From Trichopria drosophilae (taxonomy: Eukaryota > Arthropoda > Insecta > Hymenoptera > Diapriidae), in NCBI GenBank assembly GCA_030407085.1, contig CM059586.1, positions 85,309,501-85,373,500 on the forward strand: DNA of 64,000 bases, in the 5' to 3' direction. Below are positions 1 to 13,918 of the stretch, piece after piece; within the stretch, counting starts at the first letter, position 1, and each line of letters begins with the position of its first letter. The notes under the pieces were generated by a model. That model was given only the letters and a program-made list of their open reading frames with translations, did not search any database and had not been told where the DNA came from. Position numbers and translations under genes: made by a program.

Positions 1-2833
1 TATTATTACGTTATTATTGAGCTTTGAATATAATTCACTTATTATAACGACAAAAACCATAAAATTGAGGCAGAACCTATACATTGCTATTAGTTGAAGT
101 CGCAAAAACATGAAACTATATTAAGAAGTGTTACTTACTATAATAACAAATAAACTAATATAACTCCTTTTTCTTCGTTTTGTCGGTGATTTTAATAAAG
201 CAATTTTGGAAAATAAAACAAAGAGAGAAAAAAACATGTGTTTTTTTATTACTATTCCTTCTAATTGTACATCACTTTTTTTTAAGATTAAAGGTATACG
301 ATGCATATGTATATCTTTTTTCCAAAATTGCTTTATTATAATCATCGCATGTTATTTTTATGTTATTATTTACTTTCTATAAACATCGCCTTCAAAAAAT
401 GACAGATAATGTTTTCAAACTTTATAATATATCATTGACATAATTCGTCATCCTTTAACTATTAAATACGTTTAAGTTTGGGTTACATTCATGATACAGT
501 AAATTCACTAGTCGACAATGAAATGCCTGTAATTAATTAAATTTTTTTATCCTTAATTTCATATTCACAAAATATGGAAATACTTCTCACCTCAAAATTC
601 AAATACTTAATAATTCATTCACAAAATTTATGTCAAATAATACTTTCATTTTGGGAAAATTTCCATTATATCTGATAAAAAGACCTATATTTTTAGCAAG
701 TAAGAAAAACTAATAGAAATAATGAAGAAAGTAAAATCATTTTTACCAGTAATCATTAAACTTCGTATAATGAAAAGGTTTAAGATGGACAAATTTCCAA
801 GGCAAGTATTGTCTGTGTAGTGTCAAAAAGATAAAAGTTTTGTTTTGTACAACATATTATAAAAGTAAATCTGATATATATTAATAAAAATTGGTTAAAT
901 TGTTTAATTGTTTTCTGTATTGTAATTGATTTAATCGAGGATTTAATTATAACTCAAGAATTGTACCTGTAAAACAAAATTAAATACGATTATTTATTAT
1001 ATAAATAATTTAATTATTACATTAATAATATTACATGAAAAGATTCTTGGTATCACGGTCTTTGTACATTTGTAAACAATAATACGTATTGTAAATAAGT
1101 GCGTTACTGTGATATCAGTCCTATAAAATAAAACAAAAAATTCACTCACAAAATGTATGTAGTAATGTCACCATTATCCGGGAAGTTTTAAAATTTCTAG
1201 TTTTGTTAAAATTTAGAGGAATATATAATTTATATTAAAAATATTATTTCATGTAATCTACGAATTTCTGTTGATAAAACAGAATAAAAAATAAAAATAA
1301 CTCTTTCAATATCATAATATAGTTATCATTAAATTTAAATTCTAAACAGCTAAATTAACATTCTGCTAAATCTAATTTTCATATTGTTGTTTCTATTGGC
1401 ATTATACATTACAATAATTTCACCATTTTTCATTTTGTATTAAATCTTCCCTGTTCCTGAAACAAAGACAAGAATATCATTATTATGAATCTATACATTT
1501 TAATGGTTAGGTCATATTTCATATTGCGAAATTAATTTTGCGAACACTGAAAAATCTTATATCAGGAAACATTTATTTGCACCGTTACAAGTAAAATGTT
1601 TACTTGAATTCAGAAAAAATATTTAATGGCGTCTTTTTCTTATTTTAGTTCAAATAAATATCTATTTGCGACTATATTCCGATAAATATTTACTTATACA
1701 CTTTCATTGTACAAAATGAAGATTTACAACTGTTCATACTGTTGTTATTAGAACACTTTTTTAAAATACCATTTTTCTACGTGTGAAATCTTTGGATCTA
1801 AGAGAAATTTTCAAAAGAATAATAAAAAACATTGAAAAAGTATTTTCCTTCACACTATTTGTTACAATCCTTTGTATAAGGGAATGCTTTGTTAGAAATC
1901 CAGAATTGTTCACACAGAAGAAAACAAAAATGCTTAATCACTTTTCTTTCGAAAAAAAACATCTGGAAAAGATTTTAAAATTATTATGTTTAAAGACATT
2001 TTGTCGACTATAGCTCCGCCTTGAACCTTAACGTGCTAATCTTGAGCGATTATTTTGTGCCAATAACTATTTTCTTCTATCATTTCTTCTTTTTATGGTC
2101 ACAAGTGTTTTATGCTCTGGATTCTTTACTGAACTTTCGTACGTTGTAGTTAAGGTAACTGCGATTTTCTCATAGACATTTTATTTTCAAATTTTGTGAA
2201 GGCATAAATAGCTCAAATGATAGACTTTATGACGATGATGGCAGTAATGATGATAGCGGTTGCCAAAAAAATATTCAGAAAATCCACGAAACTTTTATGA
2301 GATAGGATGATTTAAGGTCTTGCTTACGAAATAAAATATCAGAAACTTTTAATTTGATTTTTTTAAACCACAAGAAGTTCTAATTCCAATCAATTTTTAA
2401 AATTTAGAAGTTGACACTAAATGTTATTTTTCATTTCGTTATTATTCATTTATAAAGTTATTCAATGATGGCTTTAAATTTTGTTAATAACTTTATTACT
2501 ACTGAAATAATAAAAAAAAAAACCATCTAATTTTAACGTGTGTCTGTAAATAAGGAAAAATTGATACATGACTGTATTTTTTTTAATATATGTTGAATGA
2601 TTATTTGTAGAAAATTGTTTATATAATAGGGTTTAATATTACTTAATATAACGTTAATAATATTAATTAGTCTGTCAGGAATGGTTGGAGTAATGTATTG
2701 AAATGGAAAAATTCAAAATGTCCCTAGTTTTATCAATTGGACTTCTAACTGGGAACACTTTATACTTCACTTCAAATGATTTCTTCGATGGTATTCATAG
2801 TTTTTTAAAACTCAATGTAAACTAGTGTTGGCG
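1..2833. other. A+T-rich sequence without recognised genes
   Basis: Only short, low-complexity ORFs. I see no long inverted repeat, RNA gene or protein domain. Confidence 0.6.
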
Positions 2834-3043
2834 TGGTGCCTCGCTCGCTTCGCTCGCTCAGAAACTTCGACCCAGTGGAGAGTCGGCTATTCCTTAATAC
2901 TCGTTTGCTTACTAACAGCTTTCAATTATATTATAAAATTATATCGATATTTGGGGGTCCAATCATATTTAGGTCCAAGTGGCTTCGATAGATATGTTAC
3001 AACAATATAGTGTTTCTTATATGTATGAAAATTGAAATAATTT
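2834..3043. repeat. Dispersed repeat R1, copy 1
   Basis: About 210 bp starting TGGTGCCTCGC, nearly identical in reverse complement to 63161-63363. Copy 1 has an extra 9-bp duplication in its CGCTCG-rich start. It is more G+C-rich at one end than its surroundings. A 61-residue ORF here is not conserved in frame in the other copy. Family unknown. Confidence 0.8.
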
Positions 3044-6000
3044 AATTAGAAATAAAGTAATTTTTATGCCCGAAGTGACCAAATTCAATACTTCGTCCAG
3101 ACTTAGTCTCACTTGATTCTCATGAGAATCCTACCTAAAATTTTTCGCTGGGAAAAGGCCGAAACCGGGGTCAAGATTGTCCCATCACTTCAGAATTTGG
3201 AGATACTTGAGGCTACGTATCGAAAAAAATGCTGTATATGCTACTTTTGAGGTTACGTAGATAGACGTCATAACATTGTTGTGGGGTTTTCCGTGTAGTA
3301 GGATCAGGATCATAGATACTACCTCTTTCTCTTCAATTTGATTCTTCACTTTCGAACAACAAAACCACGTGGGCCTGTGTTATTAATTGAAAGATTTCGA
3401 TCTAAAATACATAGAAAATTTTCATTAAAAAGGAGTTTTTTTCATTTTTTGTTAACTTTGGTGATTCGACAAAATGGTTTGCATTCTAAATTAGAAAAAT
3501 TCACAGGACTTCGGAGGTTATTTGTATACTAAGACACATTTTTTGTTATATCTTCATGATGAATCACGAATCCACCAACGCTGAATATAGGAAACAGGTG
3601 AAATAAACGAAATAGATTTTGATTTTCATATAATTGAAATGTATACATACAATTAATATCAATTTTTGTGTATTTGACGGATTGTGCCTTACCCATGGTC
3701 ATGTTGTGTACATAATCTGACATATGATGTTGCTTTCCCAAGAGATATTTCTCTGTGTATAATTCGATGTCGTATAAGATATTACTCGATCTTCTCTTTT
3801 AATCTTTGTATCAAGATCACGCTGGAGTATTGTTCTTTGGTGATTGCGTAATGCAGTACTAGCATTGCTTTTTCAGATAATGGCCTCTTCACTTTCTAAT
3901 TTTAATATTATACAAAAATCTTGATGGTGAACTGGAACATCCGTTGATACATTCAATTTAATTGCTTCCCTGGTTTCTTTATTTGCTTTTTCATTTCCTT
4001 TTATTCCTAAGTGAAAAGCAATTCAAAGTAGAATAACTTCTTTTTGCAGAGACACTGCTTTCTAAGCAATGATATTCTCCATCATTTTTCTTATAATAAG
4101 AAAGAAAATTTGTTATTTATCCTAATCTTGATAGTACTGTTCAAAGTTTTAACAAATGATAATCATTTTAATATTGCATGTGGATCATTTATGAGTATTT
4201 TTGTTAGTGATTTAATGAAAAATATTATAGCAGATTAAAGAACTGTTGTCTCTTCTATGTATAATTTAGTCAATTACAAATTTTCATTAAATCTTCTACC
4301 ACAATTCAATTAATTTTGTTATTTTTCAAAGACGGATATAACCAGCCATTATACAGGAATTTGTCTGAAATTTTTGTAATTATTGACTAAATGTTTTGAA
4401 AACTGATATTGCAGAGGTTAATCTTTTAATAAATATCTTTATAATAAGAAATTGAAGATGATACTGGATTAGCTAAATTTGATACGATAAAAACATACAC
4501 ACAGAACTAGTTTAATTGTATTTTGTATCACTTTTAACAAACAATATTAATGATTAATTATATTTTTATTCTGTTTTTAAAACATATTCTAAATAAAAAA
4601 AGATTTTTACTCTCCTTGTAGACCGTAAATAAATATCATGTAAAGAAATATTTTTAGGTTTCGACTAATTTCTAGCCATCTGCAGAAAGTTTATTGTTTC
4701 TATCAATATAAGAAAAGCAAGGTTCCAGACAAGATTCTAAATGCAATATAAATGTTTTATAAAAGCAAAACAATGCCACGTGAGGAAATAATTTATCTAT
4801 TAAGAACAAAAATCACTCTAAAATATTAAAAATTATGAACCCTAAAATCTGGTAAGATGAACAGGGCAACAATAAATTATTAATAAACAAAACTGACAAC
4901 TGTCAACACTATAATAATAACAATTATGATACGATTAACATTCATTGAATTTCACCGTATTGATTCAAACAAAATACTTATTTCGATTTTTGTTCTTTTG
5001 AAGAAGAATTTTGATCGTTTACAACTTTGTTCAGCATAATATTTAACTCGTCAACAATAAATAAGATAGAACCTGGTTTATGAATGTGTCTTGTCACTTG
5101 TCATTTCTGTAATCTTTCAATCTAAGGTCATCTAAACTGAAAATTATCACATTACATAAGAACAAACCAATACGTGTCAGGTTACTTTCTAAATTTTCAT
5201 CAATTTTTCGTTTTGTTCAATATTGAATTATTTTTATAAGCGTTTAATAACCCTCAAAAACCTCTATGGGTTGACACTAATTTTTATTGTATGTATGGTT
5301 TTTTACGATTTCTCATACGCTGAAATCAAATATCAGGACAAAAATTGGTCCAAATGCGAATATGAAGGTAAAAAACGTGAAAAACCCAGAAAAACTAAGA
5401 TTTTTCATCACTCTTCTCGTTTATTTCGCTAAATATTGACAACTCCAAAAAATTTATTCAATATAAAATATTTATTCTGAGTAGTTATATAACTTTTATT
5501 GCAAACATTTTTCGAAATTTTCAATTTTTTTAAGCAAATGAGAAAAACCGCGAAAAATCATATTACTTTCGACTTTTCGTGATTTTTACTACGTAAATCG
5601 TATTTAAGCCTATTTTCACTATGATACTCGTGTTCAGCGCATTACATTACATAAAAATACATATGCTTGTTTCAAAAGGTTATGTTTTAAAGCAGGAATC
5701 AATGTAGAACGAAAACAGCTCCAAAGATTTTTTAAATTTTTTCATAAAAATGGTCTATAAGTATCCTGGAATCGAATTAAAAAAGAAAACTTCATGTTAC
5801 TTTTTTGCTTTTGATTTAAATACCATTTAAGCATACCGTGTTCGGTAAAAAACATAAAATAAAATAAAATATTGTAATATGCCACTTAAAATTTTCGAGT
5901 TATCATTTTTCCAGTTTCGAATAAAAGAAAAAAGTACATTTTTTCGAACGCCTATAACTCGAAAATCGTTGATTGTACAAATAAATATCACAGGAGGAAA

Positions 6001-6659
6001 CGTTTGGTATTTACTTAAACTTTACATATAATTAGTATAAAATAAAACAAAATTTTCAACCAACAAAGTTGTGAAGTTTTATAAAAAAAACTGACTATAA
6101 AAGAAAGGTGTGTTTTGTTAACGATTTTTGCTGATGTATGTTTAAGTCTACAGAAGATACTGTGAAAATTTTAGACTGGTCCGTTTAGAAGTTGCATAAA
6201 ATATATGCCATTGAACAACAAATTTGAGTTGCAAATCTGACATGGATTAACCCACCACTAATAAATACACCAGACAACAATGTATTAAGACGATAATGTT
6301 TACAAATGAACATAAAGTATAATTTTACGTTTTCTTTATTGCAAGATTTAAGCATATTGTAAGGGTTATTGCTCATAAACTGACGTACTTAATATGTCTG
6401 AAATGCACTGTAATGTGTCTTTACGTCCATTTTTTCACATATTTCAAGTTCCTTCTTGTGTTTTTATATTTAACACTATTCTGTTAATTTTTTCATCTTT
6501 CTTTATAGCGTTTCGTACGTTTTAAGAATAAACATTTTTGGTCGTATAGTCTACGATATTTTCTATTATATTAAACTTATAAGATATGTTTATTATTGTT
6601 ATGCATACTACCGTTATAAATAAATAAATTCTAAAAGATAACGGTTTTTAACAATAAGT
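3044..6659. other. A+T-rich sequence, no recognised gene
   Basis: A short phrase GACCAAATTCAATACTTC (3076 area) recurs near 18710 and, inverted, near 62800, suggesting small dispersed repeats. A weak inverted repeat around TCGAGTTAT/ATAACTCGA lies at about 5895-5965. No protein-coding signal. Confidence 0.5.
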
Positions 6660-7130
6660 CAGTTTTTGATGATTCAAAATGGAGGATCCGAAATGGCTGC
6701 TAAAAAATTGTCAGAATTTTTTGAAAATTCTTGAAACTGGGTATATTATTATTTCTGAAGTCGCTACATCGATATTCATAAATTCAAACTAAAATATCGT
6801 TGGAATTGTTTATTATATTATTGTTTTTGTGACGCTGATTACAAATCTGACTGAGGGATTTTCACAATTTAAAATGTCGAATTCAAGATGGCGGTCAAAT
6901 ATTAATTTTACTTTCGACATAAAAATTTTAAATTGAAAGATGAATTTGCAATCCAGAACTTGGAAAATCTCACAACTATCCAGTTTCTGCTCGATCAAAT
7001 AACTTTTACATTAAGGTCGTCGACGTTGGTTTAAAAATCGGAAGTTAGATTTGGAATCACCTTCCCTAAGACCCAGTATCAAATCTCAGCGATTTTCCGT
7101 TTAAAAAAAATGTATGCCTCAAAGAGTTAA
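6660..7130. mobile_element. Degraded GGATCC-unit MITE relic
   Basis: Contains diverged GGATCC-family units (GGAGGATCCGAAATGG, GATTACAAATCTGA, AAGATGGCGG). It ends with TATGCCTCAAAGAGTTAA (7113-7130), a diverged form of the right terminus of the element at 43289-43789. I could not place the left end. Confidence 0.5.
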
Positions 7131-9429
7131 AGATCATAACTCGAAATTTTCTGACAGATTAGGAGCGTACAAAATGTTTGCTGATATAAATATTTACTGA
7201 ATGTTACAATTTTTTAAACGGTCATCTATAACTCTAGGGAATGACTACCATTCCTAAAAAGGAACACTAATATTCGAAAAAACGTCGAATGTATCAAGAA
7301 CATGAAAAAAAACACAAAACAAAAATGGTTGCTAGACGTTCGAAAGAAAGTGTCGAAATTATTTTGTAGATATTTAATATTTTTTTAAAATTACACGACT
7401 TATACAAGTATTACGAATTTAATTACACAGCGTATTTCTGGCTAACACGCAAGGTGTACTCGACTTTTACTGCGGAGTTCTGTTCCGTTTCCGTTGTAGG
7501 AATGGAGATCACATTACATTTAAAGTCAGACTGACATTAAGATAAAAAACACAATATCACGACAGATTTTATGCTTAATATAATATCATTAGTTTTATTT
7601 TTGTTTATTATTAGAGAATTTTGTACGTTAAATAATATTATATCAACATTTATCTGCCAAAAAAGTTAATGTAACCACTAATTTTAATTATAATTCTAAT
7701 TTTAACTATAATTCTAAAATATAGTCGAGTTTCGTAATTAATTTTTCTTGCTTTACGGAGGCATATCATCAAGTGTGTATTTCTTAAAGTCAAATTAAAG
7801 TATTTCATTAATCAAGATTGATCATATGAATTCATGATGTAAATGGAAAAATTGTACTTTAGGTAATTGTAAACAAATCAAATAAATCGAGTGGAGTAAA
7901 CACAACCCATATGGTATTGTTTATATCTAATTCATAATATTTAAGTGTTACTGAAACTAAATGAAAACTGATTTAAAGTAATTGTTACAATTTTTAATTA
8001 TTACTAAGATTCTGGTGATAGCTGAGAACAGAAAAATTGCAAAACATATATCATGAAGTTGAAGGTAAAGGCTGTGAACATCCATTATTTCTAATCTGGA
8101 GCACAGAATCGATTCGATACTCCTGGATGTAGGTGAGGGATGAGCGATGAAAACTAATTGTCAATTTTAAAAATACTTCATACTCCAAAGATTATGCAAA
8201 AAAAGAAGAGGTTCTGTAAGTGGGCTTTTATGTTCACTTCTTATTATACAAGTATAAATAAGTTTTTGAGAATTAATTTAGTTAACAAATTAGATGGAAT
8301 TTTGTAATATTCTTTTTTCAATTTATCTACTGGTTTTTCTTGTCTGCCATTCGTCTGCACAATAATTGAAAAGTGTAATCGATGGACATTTTTACAATTT
8401 TTGGTTCATTGTTTGATTTTCAACGAACTCTTTTGAACTTGGCACTCATTTTTTTCAAAAAAGAAACAAACAAAAATGTTAATTTTATACTCTATATTTC
8501 CGACAACTGCTGATAGTAGAAAGTAAACACTGCATGGCATTTACTAGGAGGATTCTAAAAAACATTAGATAATATGGAAAATCAACTCAAATTAAATTTA
8601 ATTACAATGCGTATAAAAATCAATTTTTGAAAAAAAAAACAGCATATTAATAATGACAAAATCTCACTTCTTTAGAGTGAACCCCTTGCTCACTCCAGGT
8701 TTGGAATGAATATTTCACTCAAAGAAATTTAAAGAGTAATTAGTATACGTTAAATATGCTATAAAAAATATTTTTGGGACATTAATAAATTCTCTCAAAC
8801 CAATTGAATACATTTTAAAATTAGCCAGAATAGATTTTACTTTTTAGATTTCAATTTAGGAATTAAATGGTTAATAATACGGTAATACGGAATGTTAGAG
8901 GTGTTCGTCCGGTAAGTGACCAGTATCTACTACAGGATCAGTAAATCGTAACAGGAGGAAGTCGAGAATCTCTGATTGTGGGAATCAGAAATTTTTCGTA
9001 TTCCTGTTTCCACTAAACTCAGGTAAACCTTCAAACACAGTAGATCTGCTATAGACGATGAAGACAACGGAAATTATATATTTCTTAAAAAGAATACGGA
9101 TTTAATCAATAATTATACTAATTTAGTATACTAATTAAAGTTATGCAACAAGTAATTGAATTAAACGTCTGTCTTTATTAATATATTATTATTATTGTGT
9201 TGTCTTTGCTATATTCGTCGTCGAATTTAATATACATAAATAAATATTTATTGAAATTACAAATGATACATTTTGAAAACACTTTTTCACTTACGAAATT
9301 AGATCAGATTAGAAGAATTTGTATTATATTTATCCCCTTCGCTGCGGCGAGAATTTCACAAAAAGTGCCTAAAATGCGCGGAAAAAATTTTGCTAGATTT
9401 TACTGTAACTTGGTGTGTAGGGTTTTTTT
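7131..9429. other. A+T-rich sequence with one small GAGTGAAA-type repeat
   Basis: No gene recognised. At about 8660-8740 CACTC/GAGTG words resemble the repeat family of 22290-23060. An 89-residue ORF at 9197-9466 has no recognisable domain and runs into the next repeat. Confidence 0.5.
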
Positions 9430-9890
9430 TGGGATGCGGATTACGAATCTAAAGTCAGATTTCTAAAATTTGAAATGGCGGATTTAATATTGCGGGCAAA
9501 TTTTCTAAATTCCAATCATTTCACTTGACACTTGTTATTCGGACGTTTTCAGGGTCGCTGATTAAGAATCTGAAGTCAGATTTCGAAAATTTTAAATGTC
9601 GGATTCAATATGACGGACTCCTTAATCAAAATTCAAACTGATTAAGAATCTTATGTCCTTTTTTTTAAATTTACCCCCGGTATTGGATCCGCCATTTTCA
9701 ATTTGCATTATTTTTCTGACTTCAGATTCGTAATTAGCGACCCTGAAAACGTCCGAGTAAAAACTGTCAAGAGAAATGGTTTGATTTTTTGAAAATTTGT
9801 CGGCCGTATTGGATTCGCCATTTTGAATTTTCAAAATATATCATCATATTCGTAATCAGCGACCTCAAAACCCCCTGATTAGCAAGTTTC
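9430..9890. repeat. Head-to-head GGATCC-family units
   Basis: 9430-9640 carries units in reverse orientation (GATTACGAATCTAAAGTCAG, AATGGCGGAT). 9665-9890 carries them forward (GGATCCGCCATTTTCAATTT, CAGATTCGTAATTAGCGACC). The result is a loose palindrome centred near 9650. The 70-residue minus-strand ORF here is a by-product. Confidence 0.7.
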
Positions 9891-10479
9891 AATTGCGATT
9901 TCATTAATTTTTAATGCAGAAATTGCCCTAATACGGTGTCATGACAACAATTTTTACAAAATCGTAAAAACAACGTATTTTAAGAACTTGTATCTTTTTT
10001 TGACATCATGTTTTTGAAAAAGGACAACGGCATATTATTCGGTATGTCTTAGACTGTCTAGAAATGGTACAGTTTTTCAATTGGATACATTATTTTAATT
10101 GTAACTACTATAGACGTTTTCGTAATATTTTTGTTTAATACTCTGCCGTCACACGTTTGGCAATTGCGGACAAAAGCGCAGTTAAAGTTTTGCTATTGCG
10201 CCATCTAGCGGTATATTGGATAATTACATTTTTGTTTATCTTCATTCTTTAGCGTATATTTGGTGTCCTTAGTCTGAATCTGAAGTCTTACGATGTCTGC
10301 GAGAAAATTCGGCTAAATTTTGAACTTTGGAATCTCGTAAGAGCTCCATATGAGAGATTACTCTGCTGAAGTGACAGATAGTAAAAAAGTCTTACATAAT
10401 ATTACAATTTTAGCGATTCCACAAAAAAAAGTCTTAACGATATCCACTCAATCATACTTAATAATCGATAATTAATTAG

Positions 10480-11032
10480 AGTAACGCATCGTCGACTGTG
10501 GAAATAAGCGAGCGCTCGATGGCAAAGGTACAGCACGGAAGCGATTTTCTTTGTCCTTCGGCCGTATCGAAACTCTTACGGAATGTTGGAATCGTGCGAT
10601 TTACAGCCGTTTCGATACAGTAATTCCGGTTCGAAAGATGAAGTGTTTACAGGAGGGAAAGGTCGGCATAATAATAAGTTAAAATACGCGGCCGATCCGT
10701 TACAGTACACGGCAAAAGCCGCGAGGATCTCATGCCTTGTTGAACTCAGGGAGAACGACCTATCCTTGGAACTCCTCTCTTTATTTTCTCTCTCCCACTT
10801 GCAGATAAATCCAGAGGTTATACAACCGAGCCTCAGGAAGCAAAAACTTACCGACTATACGGGGACATTGGAAATCTCCTTGGAGAAGATTGATTGGATG
10901 GTCGATCCTTCCTTGAATTGTACAGTTTGCATGGAATGTGCATTGTATACTACATATTCAACAAATTCAACAAATCTACAACAAATTCAATCTGTAATTT
11001 CAACCGGGCCTACCAGTTGTATTTTGATCTGA
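10480..11032 (+). other. CpG-rich island with an unidentified ORF
   Basis: 10480-10750 has a markedly higher density of CG dinucleotides than its surroundings (GCGAGCGCTCG, GCGGCCGATCCG). An ORF of 149 codons starts at 10583; I recognise no domain in it. The middle contains a pyrimidine tract ending in CTTGCAG (10797-10803) that resembles an acceptor. It could be a promoter/5' exon, a carried gene fragment or a conserved element. Confidence 0.35.
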
Positions 11033-11103
11033 ATATGAATCTGAAACCACTTCAGTCCACACATTCTTATCATCATGACCCGTTAATGAAAAATCTTGAC
11101 CCT

Positions 11104-11485
11104 TTAAGAGGGTTTTAAAGTGCTCTGCAGATAAGATAGGAATTTTCACTAAAAATCGTCGATAAACAATGACTGAATCGATTTTTCAAAATTCAGGCTC
11201 TGTAAGGGCAATTCTAATTTCTATTGACGGTATCCTAGAAACTTTCAACGAAATTAATAGAGAACTGGCTGAGAGTTTTCGGAAATAAGTGATTTTTATT
11301 TATTTTCGAAAATTCTCGGTAAGTTCTGAATTAATGTCTTTGCTATTTTATAAAAAACCGTCTAAAGTATTGAGAATTGCCTTTACAGAGCCTGAATTTT
11401 GAAAAAGTTATTCAGTCATGTTTAATTTAGGGTTTTTTAGTGAAATTTCCTACCTTACCGGTCGACTACTTTAGAACCCCCTTAA
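11104..11485. mobile_element. Foldback element F1, copy 1 (382 bp)
   Basis: Ends are TTAAGAGGGTTTTAAAGT and its near-complement ACTTTAGAACCCCCTTAA. Inner inverted repeats include TTTTCAC...GTGAAA, AGGCTCTGTAAGGGCAATTC against its complement, and a central CGGAAATAAG/CGAAAATTCTC hairpin. Ends include TTAA. No coding capacity. A second copy is at 61317-61620. Confidence 0.75.
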
Positions 11486-11489
11486 CTTT

Positions 11490-12500
11490 CAAACGTGCAT
11501 CATTTGAAAATGGATTTTAATACCGTTTATATTACATTTATTTTATTTAAATAGGCTCATGAATTTCCGACTAGTTTTGAGGTCGCTCTTTCAAATGGTT
11601 CTGTTCAAACTTTCAAAAAATGACGTTATCGCATTATTTTTCTGAAATACTGAAAAAAAATTTTTGAGGTACAATTTTTTTAGAATACAATTTTTACTAT
11701 GATATAAGTTTCTAATCTCCTCCTATCCTATCAGAAACGTGCTCCCGATTGTCTTCAGAATTATTATACATTCACATATTTTTGCCGCTTTGAATTTTTA
11801 AACGGATCCATGCGGCACCTTTTTTAGAAAATGAGAAATTTTGTGGTTTAATAGGTTTCTATATAATTCATACTAATAAAATAATATTTAATATTAATGA
11901 TGGTAACACATGAAGGTACACACTCCTGGTACAACATCAGGTGTTATGACAAATTTTCAAGATGACAGCTTATACTCACACAGCTAAAAATGCATTCTAT
12001 TTTTCATGTTTTGCTACAGAATAAGAAGTAATGCAATCTATCAATTACCATTTAATTTTTTAGCATTTCTGAGTATGATCATGCAAAATCAGTTTTTGAA
12101 AATCAAAAAATGGTAGGTCTAATACCCTGGTAGAAACTTATCTATTTTTTTGCACTATCCATTTTGCATATACCTTTAACATGGTGAATACATTAATTGT
12201 ACAATTCTTGGCTAAAAAATGGATTGATCTCTAGTAGGGTACCGAAAACGGGAATTATGAAATATTTTGTTACAGGTGGAACAAAAATTCCCCATTTTTT
12301 TTAACTTCGGCGTTCCGGAGCCATTTGAAGATCCAAATCCATAAAAATCATCTCCGAATGTATATTTTTAAAATAAAACAATCGGGAACATGTTTCTAAC
12401 AAGATAACCTAGAAACCAGTATCATTTGAAGTTTACTAGTAATGGTGGTATGGTCTTGTTGAACCTCAGGTTTTGCAAATTCATAATGGCGGATCCAAGA
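11490..12500. mobile_element. Diverged copy of the 13919-15117 foldback element
   Basis: Shares blocks in the same order and orientation with 13960-14760: AGGTCGCTCTTTCAAA, TATCAGAAACGTGCTCCCGA, TCTATCAATTACCATTT, GTTCCGGAGCCATTTGAA and TTTCTAACAAGATA. A GGATCC-family unit (AATGGCGGATCCAAGATGG) follows near 12485. Confidence 0.7.
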
Positions 12501-13066
12501 TGGTGGATTTTTTAATTAATTTATTTCTAACGTTCAATTAATTAACAATAACCATCGTTTTATTTTTTATTTCTATGAATGGATGTTCTCTAATATATTT
12601 CATATGGTTTTTGTCATACAACTAATTAAATAGTGTTTCAAAAATGTAAAAAAGTGTAAAGAAATAGGTGTCATCAAAAGAGATAAAAATAAAAAAATCC
12701 TAATTTGATGACATTTTTTCAAGTGTAGCGCACATTGTTCTTTCACTCCATAAAGAGTAATTTCTCACTTGAAGAATTTTAGAGAGTACATTAGAACACT
12801 TTGTCATTGGATATTATTGTAGGACATTTTGTCAGAAATATTTTGCCATCACGACATGTCCGAGAAATTATAAAAATGTACCGTATTTTCTCCCAGACGT
12901 CGAAAAACTTCATATTAAGCACATCAAAATACAGAAATAATAAAGACTGAAGAATGAAGATAAACAAAATTGTAATCATCACATACGCCACTAGATGGTG
13001 CACTAGCAGAACTGTAAATACGCTACCGTTTGCAATTGCCAAATATATGACGAGAGAGTATTAAAA

Positions 13067-13918
13067 AATATATTAAGAGAAAAGAATATCTATAATCAAT
13101 GCGGCATCTATGTGTGTATGTTAGTTTGTGGCGCGTTATCGAATAATTCAAATTGTTAAGGTTTGAAAGTGATCTTTAACGTTTGCTTAATTATTTATTC
13201 AAAATTTTAACTTTTTATAGGTAAATGTAGGTATTTTCGTTCTATTCGTTACAATTCCCAAATATGGTTCAAAGCCTAATTGCTTTAGGAAAGAAACTGC
13301 AAAAGAAACCATATCCTTAAAAGTAAATGTCGATAAATTACAACAATGTATTTCTATTCTCGTCTCCTTTATCTTGTCTGGATGTGGGATTTGCAAATGT
13401 CATGATTATTTAGATAGAGTTTCATTAAAAATGACGCATCAATAATTAGTCACTTGCTTTTTGTTCAACTCAGTACGTGATTTATAAACGTTACCTGAGT
13501 TTTTGGATATCATTCAATTTTGAAAAAATTACATTTAAAAATATAGATCAATTTGTAAATGTGTAGCATTGAAAAATGTAAATATAACTTCCAATTATTC
13601 ATGCATCATAACAAAATCGATCTTGTTGGCTTGATAGGATATCGCAAATTTTGAAATTTTCGCTTTCGAATTATATACATGATTTCTTTACATCGTATAG
13701 GTTTGTCGACCAATATTAATTAAACTAGTTTCTTCGAAAAAAAGGAATATTCGTACATTTCTATTGCAACATCACCACAATGCATAAAACATCAAAGAAG
13801 ATGGCATGTGCGTAATGAAGACAAACATCACAATATTGAGATTGAAAAATGTCTAATTGCAATAATTTTTATTAGTAATTCTGTTTATTAATACTTCAAA
13901 TATAAAAACTGCATCTTA
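13067..13918. other. A+T-rich sequence, nothing recognised
   Basis: Short ORFs only; no repeat or domain identified. Confidence 0.5.

Larger units (their letters stand above)
10133..13066. mobile_element. Candidate 2.9-kb element bounded by about 110-bp inverted repeats
   Basis: 10133-10255 and 12945-13066 are reverse-complement copies sharing TTTGGCAATTGC, CCATCTAG and TTTTGTTTATCTTCATTCTT, with TAATACTCT at the outer edge of both. Between them lie a CpG-rich stretch with a 149-residue ORF, a foldback element and a copy of the 13919 element. It could be one nested transposon, or two oppositely inserted copies of a short repeat. Confidence 0.5.
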
